Shown here: one piece after another, positions 10,001 through 18,440 of the stretch
Position numbering within the stretch: position 1 is the stretch's first letter
How the letters are laid out: each line of letters begins with the position of its first letter
DNA from: Bacteroidota bacterium
GTDB lineage: Bacteria > Bacteroidota > Bacteroidia > Cytophagales > Cytophagaceae
Direction of reading: 5' to 3'
Assembly (NCBI GenBank): GCA_023392125.1
Contig: JAEVZS010000010.1
Coordinates: 1-38,862, forward strand
DNA length: 38,862 nucleotides
Made by a program: the position numbers and the translations under genes
The notes under the pieces: generated by a model
Seen by the model: only the letters and a program-made list of their open reading frames with translations
What the model was told of the DNA's origin: nothing
The model's database searches: none

Positions 10001-13000
10001 AGCGCTCTGGTTTGGGCAATAGCATGCGGATCCAGAGGGTCATTCATCCAGTCCTCTACCCGTTTGATATCTCCGACATAGCTTTTCTCTGCGATCAGCC
10101 CATACCATATTTTTCGCTTATCTCCCCAGTCCGGATAATCATACGAATACACCAGTCTGAACCAATCCAGCGCTTCCTTATAATAACCTTTATTTTGCAG
10201 AGCCAGCCCCAATAGCATTGGCATAAAATAATACCCCTCAGCTATCACATTAAAAAAAGATTCCGGTAGAGCCTGATTACTTGTGTAAAAATTTTTAGTC
10301 GTACTACTTAAGATTTGCGGATCAGAGTCTGGTGCTATGGTATCGATCCCGCTTAGATTATAACTAAGTGGTATTGTATGGCTTCTTGGGTCTATGCTAA
10401 GAATATTGTTTGTTCGGACTCTGCCGAGCAAACTCACTTTGTATTCCACATCCGATTTATATATAGGAGTGATCTGAATGTCTTTCTGTCCTGTTGTCTT
10501 ATTATAAATTGCAAATGTCAGACCTCTTCTATCTTCAAATAAGCTTATAAAAGAAAAATCAGCAACAAAGGTACTATCTGCTTTTTTTGCCAGATTTTCG
10601 ATTTTCCCGGTCGAATAATTAAACACTCGATAATATACCGGCCCGTTGATTGAATCCCGATAAAATAAAAAACATTGCGCAGAATTACCATTGCTTCCAC
10701 TATTCCAAATCATGGAATCAATGTATATGTTAAACAGTGATGCTCCAGAAGAAGCTATCGAACCTCCAATTATTGATACCTGAGAGGACGTTGTAGTCGA
10801 TTCATAATCGTAAATAGATACATCCTCAATCACAGAATCATCCTTTTTGACCTTTATTGTATTCTTCTGATTTTTGATAGTCAGCTCATATTTTGTAGCT
10901 GACACCCATAGATCTGTAGTTTTAATATTAGTAACATTGTCGTATACAACAGACTTTTTCTTATCAGTAACCCTAACCCTGTACAGTTCTTCTTTCAAAG
11001 TTCTGATACTGGAGCTTGATTTAGCATCCGCCTTGGCAATGATTCTCCCCCCTATATAATCATATATTTCTTTTATGTAGTATTGATTATAATTTTGGGG
11101 ATCGCTTATCTTCTCCAAATCACTTCCCCCATCATTAAGCTTAAAGAAACGAACATCTTCCCCTCTATGGACGACAAATTTCACCTCATTGGTCAAAGTT
11201 CCGGGGGGGACTTTATTTAATTTTATTTTAGTAAGCTTCCCTGAAAACCGATCTTTTTTCGTACTATTATTTTCTTCAGGCGGAATCTCCATTTCTACCG
11301 CCGTCGGATCCCAATAGCCAGTATTCAGATCAAACTTTGTGTATAAAATCAGCTCTTTCCCATCTTTAAACCCCTTAACAAACAAAAGTAAAAATGAACC
11401 ACTCTGCCCCGGACTCCATAGTGTAGTCCCTATCACAGATGGATTTACTATTAAATCAAATGCATCCACCTTATTCCAAGGCCTGGGTGAGAAATTAGCA
11501 GTATCCTCACCATCAAAGACAGTCCAATACAATCTTTTACTTGCATCTGACATGCCAAAAATAAACTGACGCACTTCCGTAATTTCGTTACCCGCCTTGT
11601 CAAAGCTATCTCCCAAGGCAGTAACAGCTCCGGCATGCGCTACCAGCTTTATACCCTTCAAATCTCTTAAATAAGAGAAATATTCATCCGCCAACTGTAC
11701 GGCTCCCTCCGGATTAAAACGCTGATCGTTCTGTACTGCAGAGACTATTTCCTGAAACGCTCCGGAAGTCCGTTTCTTAAAGGAAGGGTGAAGTACATTT
11801 TCCGGATACAGCTGGATAAACATGGCCGAGCGCCAGGTAGCATAGGAACCAATCCATTCCCATTCATTATCAAAATAGTCGGAAAATATTTTTAGCTTCG
11901 GATATTCATCAGCCAACAGGCCTGTCCGTATGGAAAAGAGCATCAGCTGCAGCGCTTCCATTCCCTGAGCTATACGGGTAGTCTTCTGACAGCAGTTGTT
12001 TTTCATATCGATCAGAAGCTTCTTGGTCAGGTAGGTCCGCTTGTCCTCAAAGGTTTCATTGAAGACCAGCGACGCGCGGATAAGAGCATCACGCAATGCA
12101 AACAGCGCATTTTCTTCTGTTCTGTCTACTATTTCCGAAACAAATGTATGCTGATTATCATCAGAAGAAATACGGGCTTCCAACTTGTCCAGCCAGTCCC
12201 GTTTTCGCTGCAGATTGACGCGCCAGCTTACGATAGCCTGATCCCTGAGTTTCATAAACGTATCCCGGGCATATCCGGAAACTCTGAAGAAATCCGGAGA
12301 TAAGGTGATCGCAGCCGTCTGCTCCTCCCTGAGCCAACTGTAGTACTGGCGTTCCTTGCCGGCTCTGGCCAGAATAGAATATACGGCTTCCCACTCTTCT
12401 GCCAGTACAGAGGTACCGCCTTCCGAAAGCACATCCCTGATCACCATCAGATACTCCAGCGCCTCATAACTCAGGTTGAGTTGCCGGATCTCTCCCAGCA
12501 CATCCTCTCCTGCCTGAGCAGCCTCATACAAGATGCGAAGCCGGCCTGAATTGCTGGTAGCAACTATGTAGTTGTTAACAATCAGATCAAAAGCTTCCAG
12601 GTCCGTGCCACTCTGTGCATGTGTCTCACGTGTATCCCGTATTGATTCCAGCAGATAATCGATAGCCTGCTTCCGCTGTTTCCATAATACGAATGCTGCG
12701 CTTCCATTATCAATGGATTTGAGAAAATCCGGACGTATATAATCCGGTTCGATAGCCGGTGTACGCATCGACAATGCCAATGCTTTTTCCCATACGGCTC
12801 TTCCCTGCCGCGAACTCCGCCATTGAGGCAATGCCAGCCGGAATATCTGCCAGTAGGTAAAATCAGCCGTATCCTCTTCATTTATCCAGTCAGGGTTTAG
12901 CTCATTAATTTTATAGGCTTTCGCAAGAATAGATACTAATGAATTAATCTCATCCGATGACATCGCTGACGCATTCGGGTCATTATTCTTTTCCCGAAAC

Positions 13001-16000
13001 TGCATGAGATAGCGAAACTCATCGGTCGATATATGCAGATCATCAGTTATATACGTTTCCGCATCTGCTGACTTTTGCGGGTCAGCTGTTTGTTCCAGAT
13101 CAAATAACAATGTATCCAGACTATCATAGGGGCCCAGATAAGACGATCCCAATGCTGTTTCCAGCAGACTTTCAAAGCCATCTGACACAAAAACTCCGTT
13201 AAGCATGCTATAGCTGCTTTGAAGTATTTCCTGCCTGTCTTTGTATAGCGTACGTGCTTCTTCGGCAATATAGTATCCTGCAATATCCTCAAAGTTAACC
13301 TGTCCCGGATCAATCAGAGGAACTGCCGGAGTGCTTACAGGATGAGGTCCCCAAAACCCCACAAGAGGAGAATAGGTGGCCGGCCAGAAAGTAAGATTAT
13401 CCAGGGAGAGAGCCAGAACATTTTGCTCTTCACTAATCCAGAAGTCATAAAAGCGTGTCTTTACTGCCTGAGCAAGTATGGACACCAGTTCTTTCAGCTC
13501 CCCGTCCTCCGGTACACGGCAGGTTTTAGTCTTTACAGTAAAAGGTGTATTAACCTCTCCTGTTAATATAAGATATTCTCCGCCGGAGCTTACTTCTGCT
13601 TCGATATCCCAGGACCTGGCAGCAAACTCAGGCTCCAGGCCCTCCAGAAGATCAATCAGCAGATCGCTTGTGGCTTCATACTCAATGTCTGCCTTGCCCG
13701 GCATGGAAAGAACAAAGCGGTCTCCCGCACGTACCACAGCAGGAATAAGATGGGTAATCTGAGGACTACCTGCAGAAGCAGCCTGATGCAACCGGACAAT
13801 CAGTCCTTTGCTGTCATTTACCACTGTCTTGTTGTACAGCTGATACAGTCTTACAAAACTTTCTGTACTAAGATACAGATCGGTGATTTCATTCTGAGCT
13901 TCTTCGTTTTCAGACCGCTGTGAGCTTTTAAGCTTACGGTAAATAGCTTGTAAATCTTCAAAGGTCTTTACTGTGGACCAGCACCGTACCACCAGGCTCT
14001 GTGAATCAAGTCTTGTATAAGTAAACTCTTCGGCAAGCAGATCGACCATTGCTGATACCTGTGGCTGCTCATCTTCAAACAACGTCAGCAACCCGTCTAC
14101 CCACTCTCTGCGGTTCTTCCAAACCTTGAAAGCATCATTCTGATCCGGATCCGGTTTCCGGAAATCATCCGGGCCGATTATATCAGGGTCAATAATAGGA
14201 AGCTCTCTGTCAAGATAAGGGTTGGCAGGCCAATCCGATTGCAGCCATTGCTCCCTGTTTCGTGACAGACGCCAGCATAGTACCATCGGGAGCACTGATA
14301 CATATATAGAAGAAGTATCTGTGTAGCTGTCAAGATACAATTCCCCGCTTAGCTCACTTTCATTAAGCGGAGTGATTTGTAAAACACCGGGGCGGCCAGA
14401 TTCTGTAGCAATACCAATCAGCGATGCACTCTGTCTTGTTACATCGTTGTACAAATAAACCTCATTGGGAGAATCTGACACCTTAAGATAAATAAAACCA
14501 TTCTCATCCGTATTTTGCCTATGCTTCACCCCTTTAAAAATCCAACGGATTACCAACTGATCCTGATCACCGAATAGTACGCCCGTTGAAAACGGATCCC
14601 GGGTAGAATCAACAAAACCGAACAGTTTTTCCAGATTGGCTTCGTTCAGACGATTCTCCTCCAGCAGAGCATCCTGTTCCAGAAACAGAAACTCAAAGGG
14701 ATCAAACTCCTCTGAAATAGGAAAATGAAGCCGATTGGCCAGCTCCTGCCGCATTTCAAAATCAGCAAAACGATAGCTTCTTATTTGCTCATAGCTCGTG
14801 CCGAGCTGAGTAAGCAGAGTCCGGTATACACTAAAGCAGTATTGAGCTGTATCCTCTGCCAGCTGAGCATATTTTTCCGGCGCCAGTGTACGGGCATTCA
14901 GATACCGGCGCATCACCTCAATAGCCAGGCGCTGCTGACATACCAGCTCCTCTGTCTGCCCGCAGAGATAAGGTAAATCACTCAGTTCTTGATAAAAGGT
15001 TGTTTCCAGAAAATTGATATCGATCGCCTGATTATTGTTTCTGACATGGGCCAGAGTATAGTTGATCAAATCTGTAAGATAGGCAAGAGGACTCACCGCC
15101 GTATTGCAATCCTGACATATACAGGCCTCCTCAAACACCGGATCCAGCTCATCTGACAACTGTCCGGGCACATAATTATTCGCCTTGGAAGTAAGGTGTC
15201 CGGAAATCAGACTCTGCAATAAAGCCCCATAAGACCTGGATATATAGTAAACAGATGAGGCATTAAAGCTCCCCACATTATTGGCTTCCTGTATCGTCAC
15301 CATTTCTGACCGGGTAGCCTGTCCTATAGCCAGCGGAGTGGTATATCCTTCCTCAATCATTGCCTGATTGGATAAGATATTCGTCGAAACCAGATTAAGT
15401 GAGGCATGAGCGTCAAGGGTTACAACGGCCGGATCATCCGGTGATACCGGTAAATCTTCCAGAAATGCCAAACCGCCGGCCGCCCGGATATCTTTCAGCA
15501 GACGAATACTCTTTGCATTCAGATACGACATAAAGCCGGAAGGTAATACCAGACTTATCGTATCCACGACAGTCTGAATAGAAATATTGCTGTCAGATGC
15601 TCCCGGGGGGTAATATGGTATAGAAATTACAACTGTTTCCTGATCTCCGACCGTATGTGAGAAATATTGTTTTGCAATCGAAACTCCATCAAAAACCTCT
15701 ACTTCGAACTGTCTGATAGCATTATATGGCGATGTAATCTCATAGTTAAACTGAAAGAACCCTTCAGCCGTAGTGAACTCCGAACCAATACTAACGGGTT
15801 CGGGTTTCGCATCCATATCTCTCAGATTTATTCTAAGAAATGCAGGAATCTTTCCATTCACACTCAGGTTTACCAACTGACCGGATAAACTAAATTTATA
15901 ACCGATACTTTCATTCGCCTTCTGAGCAATGGTCAGGATATCACTTGCCAGAAATTTGTAAAAATCATGACTAGAAGGCAATTGCAGCAATATGCTGCGA

Positions 16001-17613
16001 ATCCCAATCCATCTCAAGTCGAAATCTATCCCTATCGGACCAGTAACCGTTAGTATATCAGAAACAACAGAGGCACTATACCCAAACCACTCACTCTCTG
16101 AATCAGATGCTTCCAAATTAATAGCATTGGCTAATGCAACCTTATCATCACTAGTTGTCTTAGGTATCTTGATAATCTCAGAAGAATCCTCTAAAGCTAG
16201 CCAATACTGGTCGCTCCAGTTACTGTCTTCTGTAAGACCCAGCAGTTCCAGTCTGTAGATTTTTCCCTGAGACGCAGATACTTCCTGTTCTACATATACT
16301 CCGGGACTTGGCAATGCTCTCTCCTGCCTGATCTCAATATTGCTGATATCAAAGTAACCGCTACCTGTTTTCCTGAAAAAAGTAAGGTTGGAGGCGTCTG
16401 CGACAATCGTCCGCGTATAATGCCCCAGGCTGATATCGATATCGATCGCCTCAGAACCGTTCTGTATCGTCATGGCCGAGACAGAAGAAATCCGCACTAC
16501 ATCAAACTCAACCTGATAGGTTTGACCACTTTGCAGGACATGAGAGGAGAATAAAGCATTTTCGGTAATCCGGAATGCGCCATCATGAATGAGCTCAGGA
16601 TAAATAGGAAGACCGCCAGGACCCCGATACCAGCCTTTCACTCCTTCTTCAAATCGCGGATTGGGTTGAAGCTGAAAACCGAATTCCGCCTCGCCAGAGA
16701 TTACCTCTCCATGAATATATCCTGTAAAATGAGGAAAATTTATTAACTCATCAAACTCATTAATTGCTCCAGTTTCCCTAATGGCAGCATATAGCGATGA
16801 AAAAGCATTTTTCAGATCCGGTCTGAATGATCCGAGTACACTCTCGTACAACTCTTCCACACTTCGATTTCCAGAGGAAAACTCTCTTATTCTCAGAATG
16901 AATAATCTAATCAGTGCATTCAAATACTCACTGTTGCCATATCCTGAACTGGACCATGGATATAACTGAAAATATATATAAAGATTCTTTGCTAAGGTAT
17001 CTCTGTCTGCTAATCTTATTTTTTCAAAAACATCATAATCAGGAAGATCATAAAAACGATCTAGAAGTTTGATATAAGCGTTACGTTCAGAAGCATCAAC
17101 CTGATTCTCTAACACGTTATAACCATCCGTAGCCCGCTTTACTCTACCGGCAAACAGAGTCCCCAGCAACTGATAAAAAAACCAGTGACGAGACTTTGCC
17201 GCCATAATAGCCGCAATGGAAGCCGGCGTCGCGCTATTTTTAAATGTATCAAAACTGTCATAACCATTGCCAGGTAACCGAATTTCATCTACCAATATAT
17301 TTATGGCGTCGTGATAATCATAATCGAACAGCTTTTTAAAACTCTCCCACTTTTCGGCATTTGTTCCCCCAGAAGACACCTCATCTTTCTTCGAAAGAAA
17401 AAAAGTAGCAAAATGCGTATTAAGCGCATTAAGATTATTCTGAGTCGCCAGCGCTTCCTGCACATCACGCTCAGAAATCGTAACCATATCGGAAAAGCGT
17501 CCGGAGGTAAAAGAAGTCGGATATTTACTTTGAACAATGCTGATTATCTGATCAATGTAATTAAGTTCATCGGATGAGAAATAATCATTTCTAAAATCAT
17601 TCCAGGTTGTCAT
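7012..17613 (-). CDS. Tc toxin TcA subunit, unusually large (3533 aa), with carbohydrate-binding-like N-terminal insert
   Basis: This is the pore-forming and receptor-binding subunit of a Tc complex. Residues 1-300 are helical. About 311-428 looks like a CBM/galactose-binding-like beta-sandwich (PNPRFEEGVKGWYRG start). About 571-668 resembles a transthyretin-like domain. Three cysteines (C831, C833, C836) precede SPLAYLTDL (841-849), the VRP1 hallmark. Degenerate repeats fill about 1110-1820. ABC-toxin N-type sequence (EWEWIGSYATWR, then YPEN) lies near 1912-1943. A beta-rich neuraminidase-like region spans about 1990-2460. Long helices lead to a hydrophobic hairpin at about 2978-3040, the expected translocation-channel tip. 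ELYEWMSN near 3116 and the C-terminal region from about 3230 match the TcB-binding end. Known TcA proteins are about 2500 residues, so this one is roughly 1000 longer, mostly N-terminal. It is first in the operon, with a 685-base AT-rich region upstream. No signal peptide is visible. Confidence 0.94.
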   Translation of the reverse strand: MTTWNDFRNDYFSSDELNYIDQIISIVQSKYPTSFTSGRFSDMVTISERDVQEALATQNNLNALNTHFATFFLSKKDEVSSGGTNAEKWESFKKLFDYDYHDAINILVDEIRLPGNGYDSFDTFKNSATPASIAAIMAAKSRHWFFYQLLGTLFAGRVKRATDGYNVLENQVDASERNAYIKLLDRFYDLPDYDVFEKIRLADRDTLAKNLYIYFQLYPWSSSGYGNSEYLNALIRLFILRIREFSSGNRSVEELYESVLGSFRPDLKNAFSSLYAAIRETGAINEFDELINFPHFTGYIHGEVISGEAEFGFQLQPNPRFEEGVKGWYRGPGGLPIYPELIHDGAFRITENALFSSHVLQSGQTYQVEFDVVRISSVSAMTIQNGSEAIDIDISLGHYTRTIVADASNLTFFRKTGSGYFDISNIEIRQERALPSPGVYVEQEVSASQGKIYRLELLGLTEDSNWSDQYWLALEDSSEIIKIPKTTSDDKVALANAINLEASDSESEWFGYSASVVSDILTVTGPIGIDFDLRWIGIRSILLQLPSSHDFYKFLASDILTIAQKANESIGYKFSLSGQLVNLSVNGKIPAFLRINLRDMDAKPEPVSIGSEFTTAEGFFQFNYEITSPYNAIRQFEVEVFDGVSIAKQYFSHTVGDQETVVISIPYYPPGASDSNISIQTVVDTISLVLPSGFMSYLNAKSIRLLKDIRAAGGLAFLEDLPVSPDDPAVVTLDAHASLNLVSTNILSNQAMIEEGYTTPLAIGQATRSEMVTIQEANNVGSFNASSVYYISRSYGALLQSLISGHLTSKANNYVPGQLSDELDPVFEEACICQDCNTAVSPLAYLTDLINYTLAHVRNNNQAIDINFLETTFYQELSDLPYLCGQTEELVCQQRLAIEVMRRYLNARTLAPEKYAQLAEDTAQYCFSVYRTLLTQLGTSYEQIRSYRFADFEMRQELANRLHFPISEEFDPFEFLFLEQDALLEENRLNEANLEKLFGFVDSTRDPFSTGVLFGDQDQLVIRWIFKGVKHRQNTDENGFIYLKVSDSPNEVYLYNDVTRQSASLIGIATESGRPGVLQITPLNESELSGELYLDSYTDTSSIYVSVLPMVLCWRLSRNREQWLQSDWPANPYLDRELPIIDPDIIGPDDFRKPDPDQNDAFKVWKNRREWVDGLLTLFEDEQPQVSAMVDLLAEEFTYTRLDSQSLVVRCWSTVKTFEDLQAIYRKLKSSQRSENEEAQNEITDLYLSTESFVRLYQLYNKTVVNDSKGLIVRLHQAASAGSPQITHLIPAVVRAGDRFVLSMPGKADIEYEATSDLLIDLLEGLEPEFAARSWDIEAEVSSGGEYLILTGEVNTPFTVKTKTCRVPEDGELKELVSILAQAVKTRFYDFWISEEQNVLALSLDNLTFWPATYSPLVGFWGPHPVSTPAVPLIDPGQVNFEDIAGYYIAEEARTLYKDRQEILQSSYSMLNGVFVSDGFESLLETALGSSYLGPYDSLDTLLFDLEQTADPQKSADAETYITDDLHISTDEFRYLMQFREKNNDPNASAMSSDEINSLVSILAKAYKINELNPDWINEEDTADFTYWQIFRLALPQWRSSRQGRAVWEKALALSMRTPAIEPDYIRPDFLKSIDNGSAAFVLWKQRKQAIDYLLESIRDTRETHAQSGTDLEAFDLIVNNYIVATSNSGRLRILYEAAQAGEDVLGEIRQLNLSYEALEYLMVIRDVLSEGGTSVLAEEWEAVYSILARAGKERQYYSWLREEQTAAITLSPDFFRVSGYARDTFMKLRDQAIVSWRVNLQRKRDWLDKLEARISSDDNQHTFVSEIVDRTEENALFALRDALIRASLVFNETFEDKRTYLTKKLLIDMKNNCCQKTTRIAQGMEALQLMLFSIRTGLLADEYPKLKIFSDYFDNEWEWIGSYATWRSAMFIQLYPENVLHPSFKKRTSGAFQEIVSAVQNDQRFNPEGAVQLADEYFSYLRDLKGIKLVAHAGAVTALGDSFDKAGNEITEVRQFIFGMSDASKRLYWTVFDGEDTANFSPRPWNKVDAFDLIVNPSVIGTTLWSPGQSGSFLLLFVKGFKDGKELILYTKFDLNTGYWDPTAVEMEIPPEENNSTKKDRFSGKLTKIKLNKVPPGTLTNEVKFVVHRGEDVRFFKLNDGGSDLEKISDPQNYNQYYIKEIYDYIGGRIIAKADAKSSSSIRTLKEELYRVRVTDKKKSVVYDNVTNIKTTDLWVSATKYELTIKNQKNTIKVKKDDSVIEDVSIYDYESTTTSSQVSIIGGSIASSGASLFNIYIDSMIWNSGSNGNSAQCFLFYRDSINGPVYYRVFNYSTGKIENLAKKADSTFVADFSFISLFEDRRGLTFAIYNKTTGQKDIQITPIYKSDVEYKVSLLGRVRTNNILSIDPRSHTIPLSYNLSGIDTIAPDSDPQILSSTTKNFYTSNQALPESFFNVIAEGYYFMPMLLGLALQNKGYYKEALDWFRLVYSYDYPDWGDKRKIWYGLIAEKSYVGDIKRVEDWMNDPLDPHAIAQTRALSYTRFTILSIVKCMQEFADSEFTKDNAESVPRARALYEASLELLDAEGLYSKKTNCSSQIENLRIPAAVQQSADWSYWQPVWLEIVMDLYRIEDKAVLDNTIALISLELEQSTGLADKFSNIRDLVDDALITPEDFEDFAGLLGSGRVMNEKALRRLLSNSGIEQGTRFLASEVGKYYLNAVASATGIVATALLSDDMSLPWFASEPKIDVEAIPASITDLTGSQPLSPYFVRARAAYNRVNPTSEQIETLRVINNPITVINKYYGKNVHYMPQLNPVFCVPANPILRSYIFSAEANLFKIRNCMNIAGIVRELQPYAAPTDQSTGMPVLGPNGISLGSNIQNFNPSIYRFEVLIERARQQVSMAQQLESTLLSLYEKGDSENYNLLKARQDMQLAKAGVRLHELRLKEAESNIVLTELQRDRIAQTTDHYKELIDNGLISHELMAMSLLFAANQLMTVNQILYMGASIAALTSGTTPATVGAATAQSLGFLAGSVSSQAQQFGNDSSIQSMLASFERRKEEWQFQYLLSQQDLLIAGQEIRVAQQRKQVVEQERNIAQMQADQATETLEYLSRKFTNAELYEWMSNILEKVYSYFLYQATATAKVAQNQLTFERQEQVPSFIKDDYWEAPSQVGLSIGGGGGIDRRGLTASARLLQNITELDQYAFDSEKRKLQLTRNISLMRMAPTDFQRFRESGRMEFTLPMELFDRDFPGHYLRMIKRVRATIVALTPPVDGIKATLRSSGISYIVNGTDYRKNYILRQPESVSLSSPYQASGLFELQEQSSRLYPFENMGVESTWELILPKAANFFDFNTIADVIFTIEYTALENGTYRNEVIQRLNNRFEGDRPFSFKNNFADQWYDFSNPDQKNKSVTVRFNTTRFDFPVNLSEMRVTAVSLFFATASDSVRLNGNVGLSYGPEGEEQPGATILGATKDMSTRAQASAWNTLIEGKSPVGSWELSLDGALINLILGEQITDILFVVSIKGDTPEWPTY

Positions 17614-17697
17614 GCTGCTTTTTTGGTGTTAAAAATCATTAAAAAAGTAGTTCTCATGAAAATAATTATATTTCAAAAAATACATCACCCACATAAG

Positions 17698-17734
17698 ATT
17701 TGTAACAAATATGTAAAAATTTTAACAATTTTTA
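17698..17734. promoter_or_regulatory. Two adjacent inverted repeats upstream of tcA
   Basis: ATTTGTAACAAAT (17698-17710) is a perfect 6+1+6 palindrome. Three bases later TAAAAATT and AATTTTTA form 8-base arms around a 5-base spacer (17714-17734). They lie 85-121 bases upstream of the tcA start codon. Both could be operator sites or transcript hairpins, but AT-rich DNA gives such repeats by chance, so the call is weak. Confidence 0.3.
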
Positions 17735-17994
17735 ATACAAAAGAGCACGCTTATATTACATGTAAAATCGAAGAATAATTTCAATGATATAAACACAATA
17801 CAACTATAAAACAGATGATTAAATATTTAAATAATGAAAATATTTTAAAAAATAATTACACTATAAAAATCTGTCAATAATCAGGAATCAAATTATACAT
17901 ATAACGATTAATTGCCTCATGCATAACCTGTAAACAGCTTATTAAGCGCCTAATATTATATAATATGCCATTTAAAAAATAAATTTGATCATTC

Positions 17995-18102
17995 ATGCCG
18001 TTTATCTTTACGGCTTATTTATCCATAACATTGAGCAACGTATCAATAATAGGAATTGTCATCTTTCTGCTGGCCGGCATGGCAGGATACAAGAAAAATT
18101 AA
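17995..18102 (+). CDS. Possible 35-residue single-span membrane peptide
   Basis: An ATG-to-TAA frame of 35 codons begins MPFIFTAYLSITLSN, continues through a hydrophobic core (IIGIVIFLLAG) and ends YKKN, with lysines at the C-terminus. This is the pattern of a small one-pass membrane protein. A perfect -7 box of the Bacteroidetes type, TAAATTTG, sits at 17980-17987, but no matching -33 element is seen and the implied transcript would have almost no leader. It is divergent from the Tc operon. No family is recognised and it may be a chance ORF. Confidence 0.25.
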   Translation: MPFIFTAYLSITLSNVSIIGIVIFLLAGMAGYKKN

Positions 18103-18298
18103 AGACCGACATCTGCAACACTACGGAAACAGAAGGTTAATGCTCCTGTCGGAATTGGCTCTTGAAAGCGGCAGCTACTATAGAACCACAAGACAGGAAG
18201 CCTCTCCTCAATCATAATTGATATTAGGATGGTAGCTCAGAATCAATAACAGGACGTTTTGCCGGAATACTCAAAGAAAGGTCTTACTGATAAAAGTG

Positions 18299-18370
18299 TG
18301 GTCTCACCAGGAATCGAACCTGGATCTAGAGTTTAGGAAACTCCTATTCTATCCGTTGAACTATGAGACC
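18299..18370 (-). tRNA. tRNA-Arg (anticodon CCT)
   Basis: The minus strand folds as a complete 72-base cloverleaf. The acceptor GGTCTCA pairs with TGAGACC, the D-arm is GTTC/GAAT, and the anticodon stem GGAGT/ACTCT encloses loop TTCCTAA. The variable loop has 4 bases, and the T-arm CCAGG/CCTGG encloses TTCGATT. Anticodon CCT reads the AGG arginine codon. CCA is not encoded after the discriminator A. It lies on the same strand as hflX, 70 bases after it, and its 3' end points at the Tc locus. Confidence 0.96.
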
Positions 18371-18440
18371 GTTTGGAAAAGCCATGCAAAGGTAAGGATT
18401 TTAGAAAGCTTTACCAATATCTTCTTCTGCAGATATCATC

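Larger units (their letters stand above)
17614..18298. other. AT-rich intergenic region upstream of the Tc operon
   Basis: This 685-base gap lies between the tcA start and the tRNA-Arg 3' end. It is strongly AT-rich up to about 18,000 and more balanced from there to the tRNA. It should hold the promoter and leader of the Tc operon. I found no exact TAnnTTTG box on the minus strand close to tcA. It contains two inverted repeats (17698-17710 and 17714-17734) and one possible 35-codon membrane peptide (17995-18102). I see no transposase or integrase remnant. Nothing recognisable lies between 18103 and 18298. Confidence 0.6.

Noticed and set aside
18103..18250. Short frame ending in RTTRQEASPQS that could be a transposase or integrase remnant
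   Set aside because: Only about 50 codons, with no recognisable catalytic motif and no terminal repeats.
17614..18370. Attachment-site direct repeat of the tRNA 3' end within the window
   Set aside because: I found no second copy of the T-arm/acceptor sequence in the visible Tc locus. It could only lie beyond the left edge.
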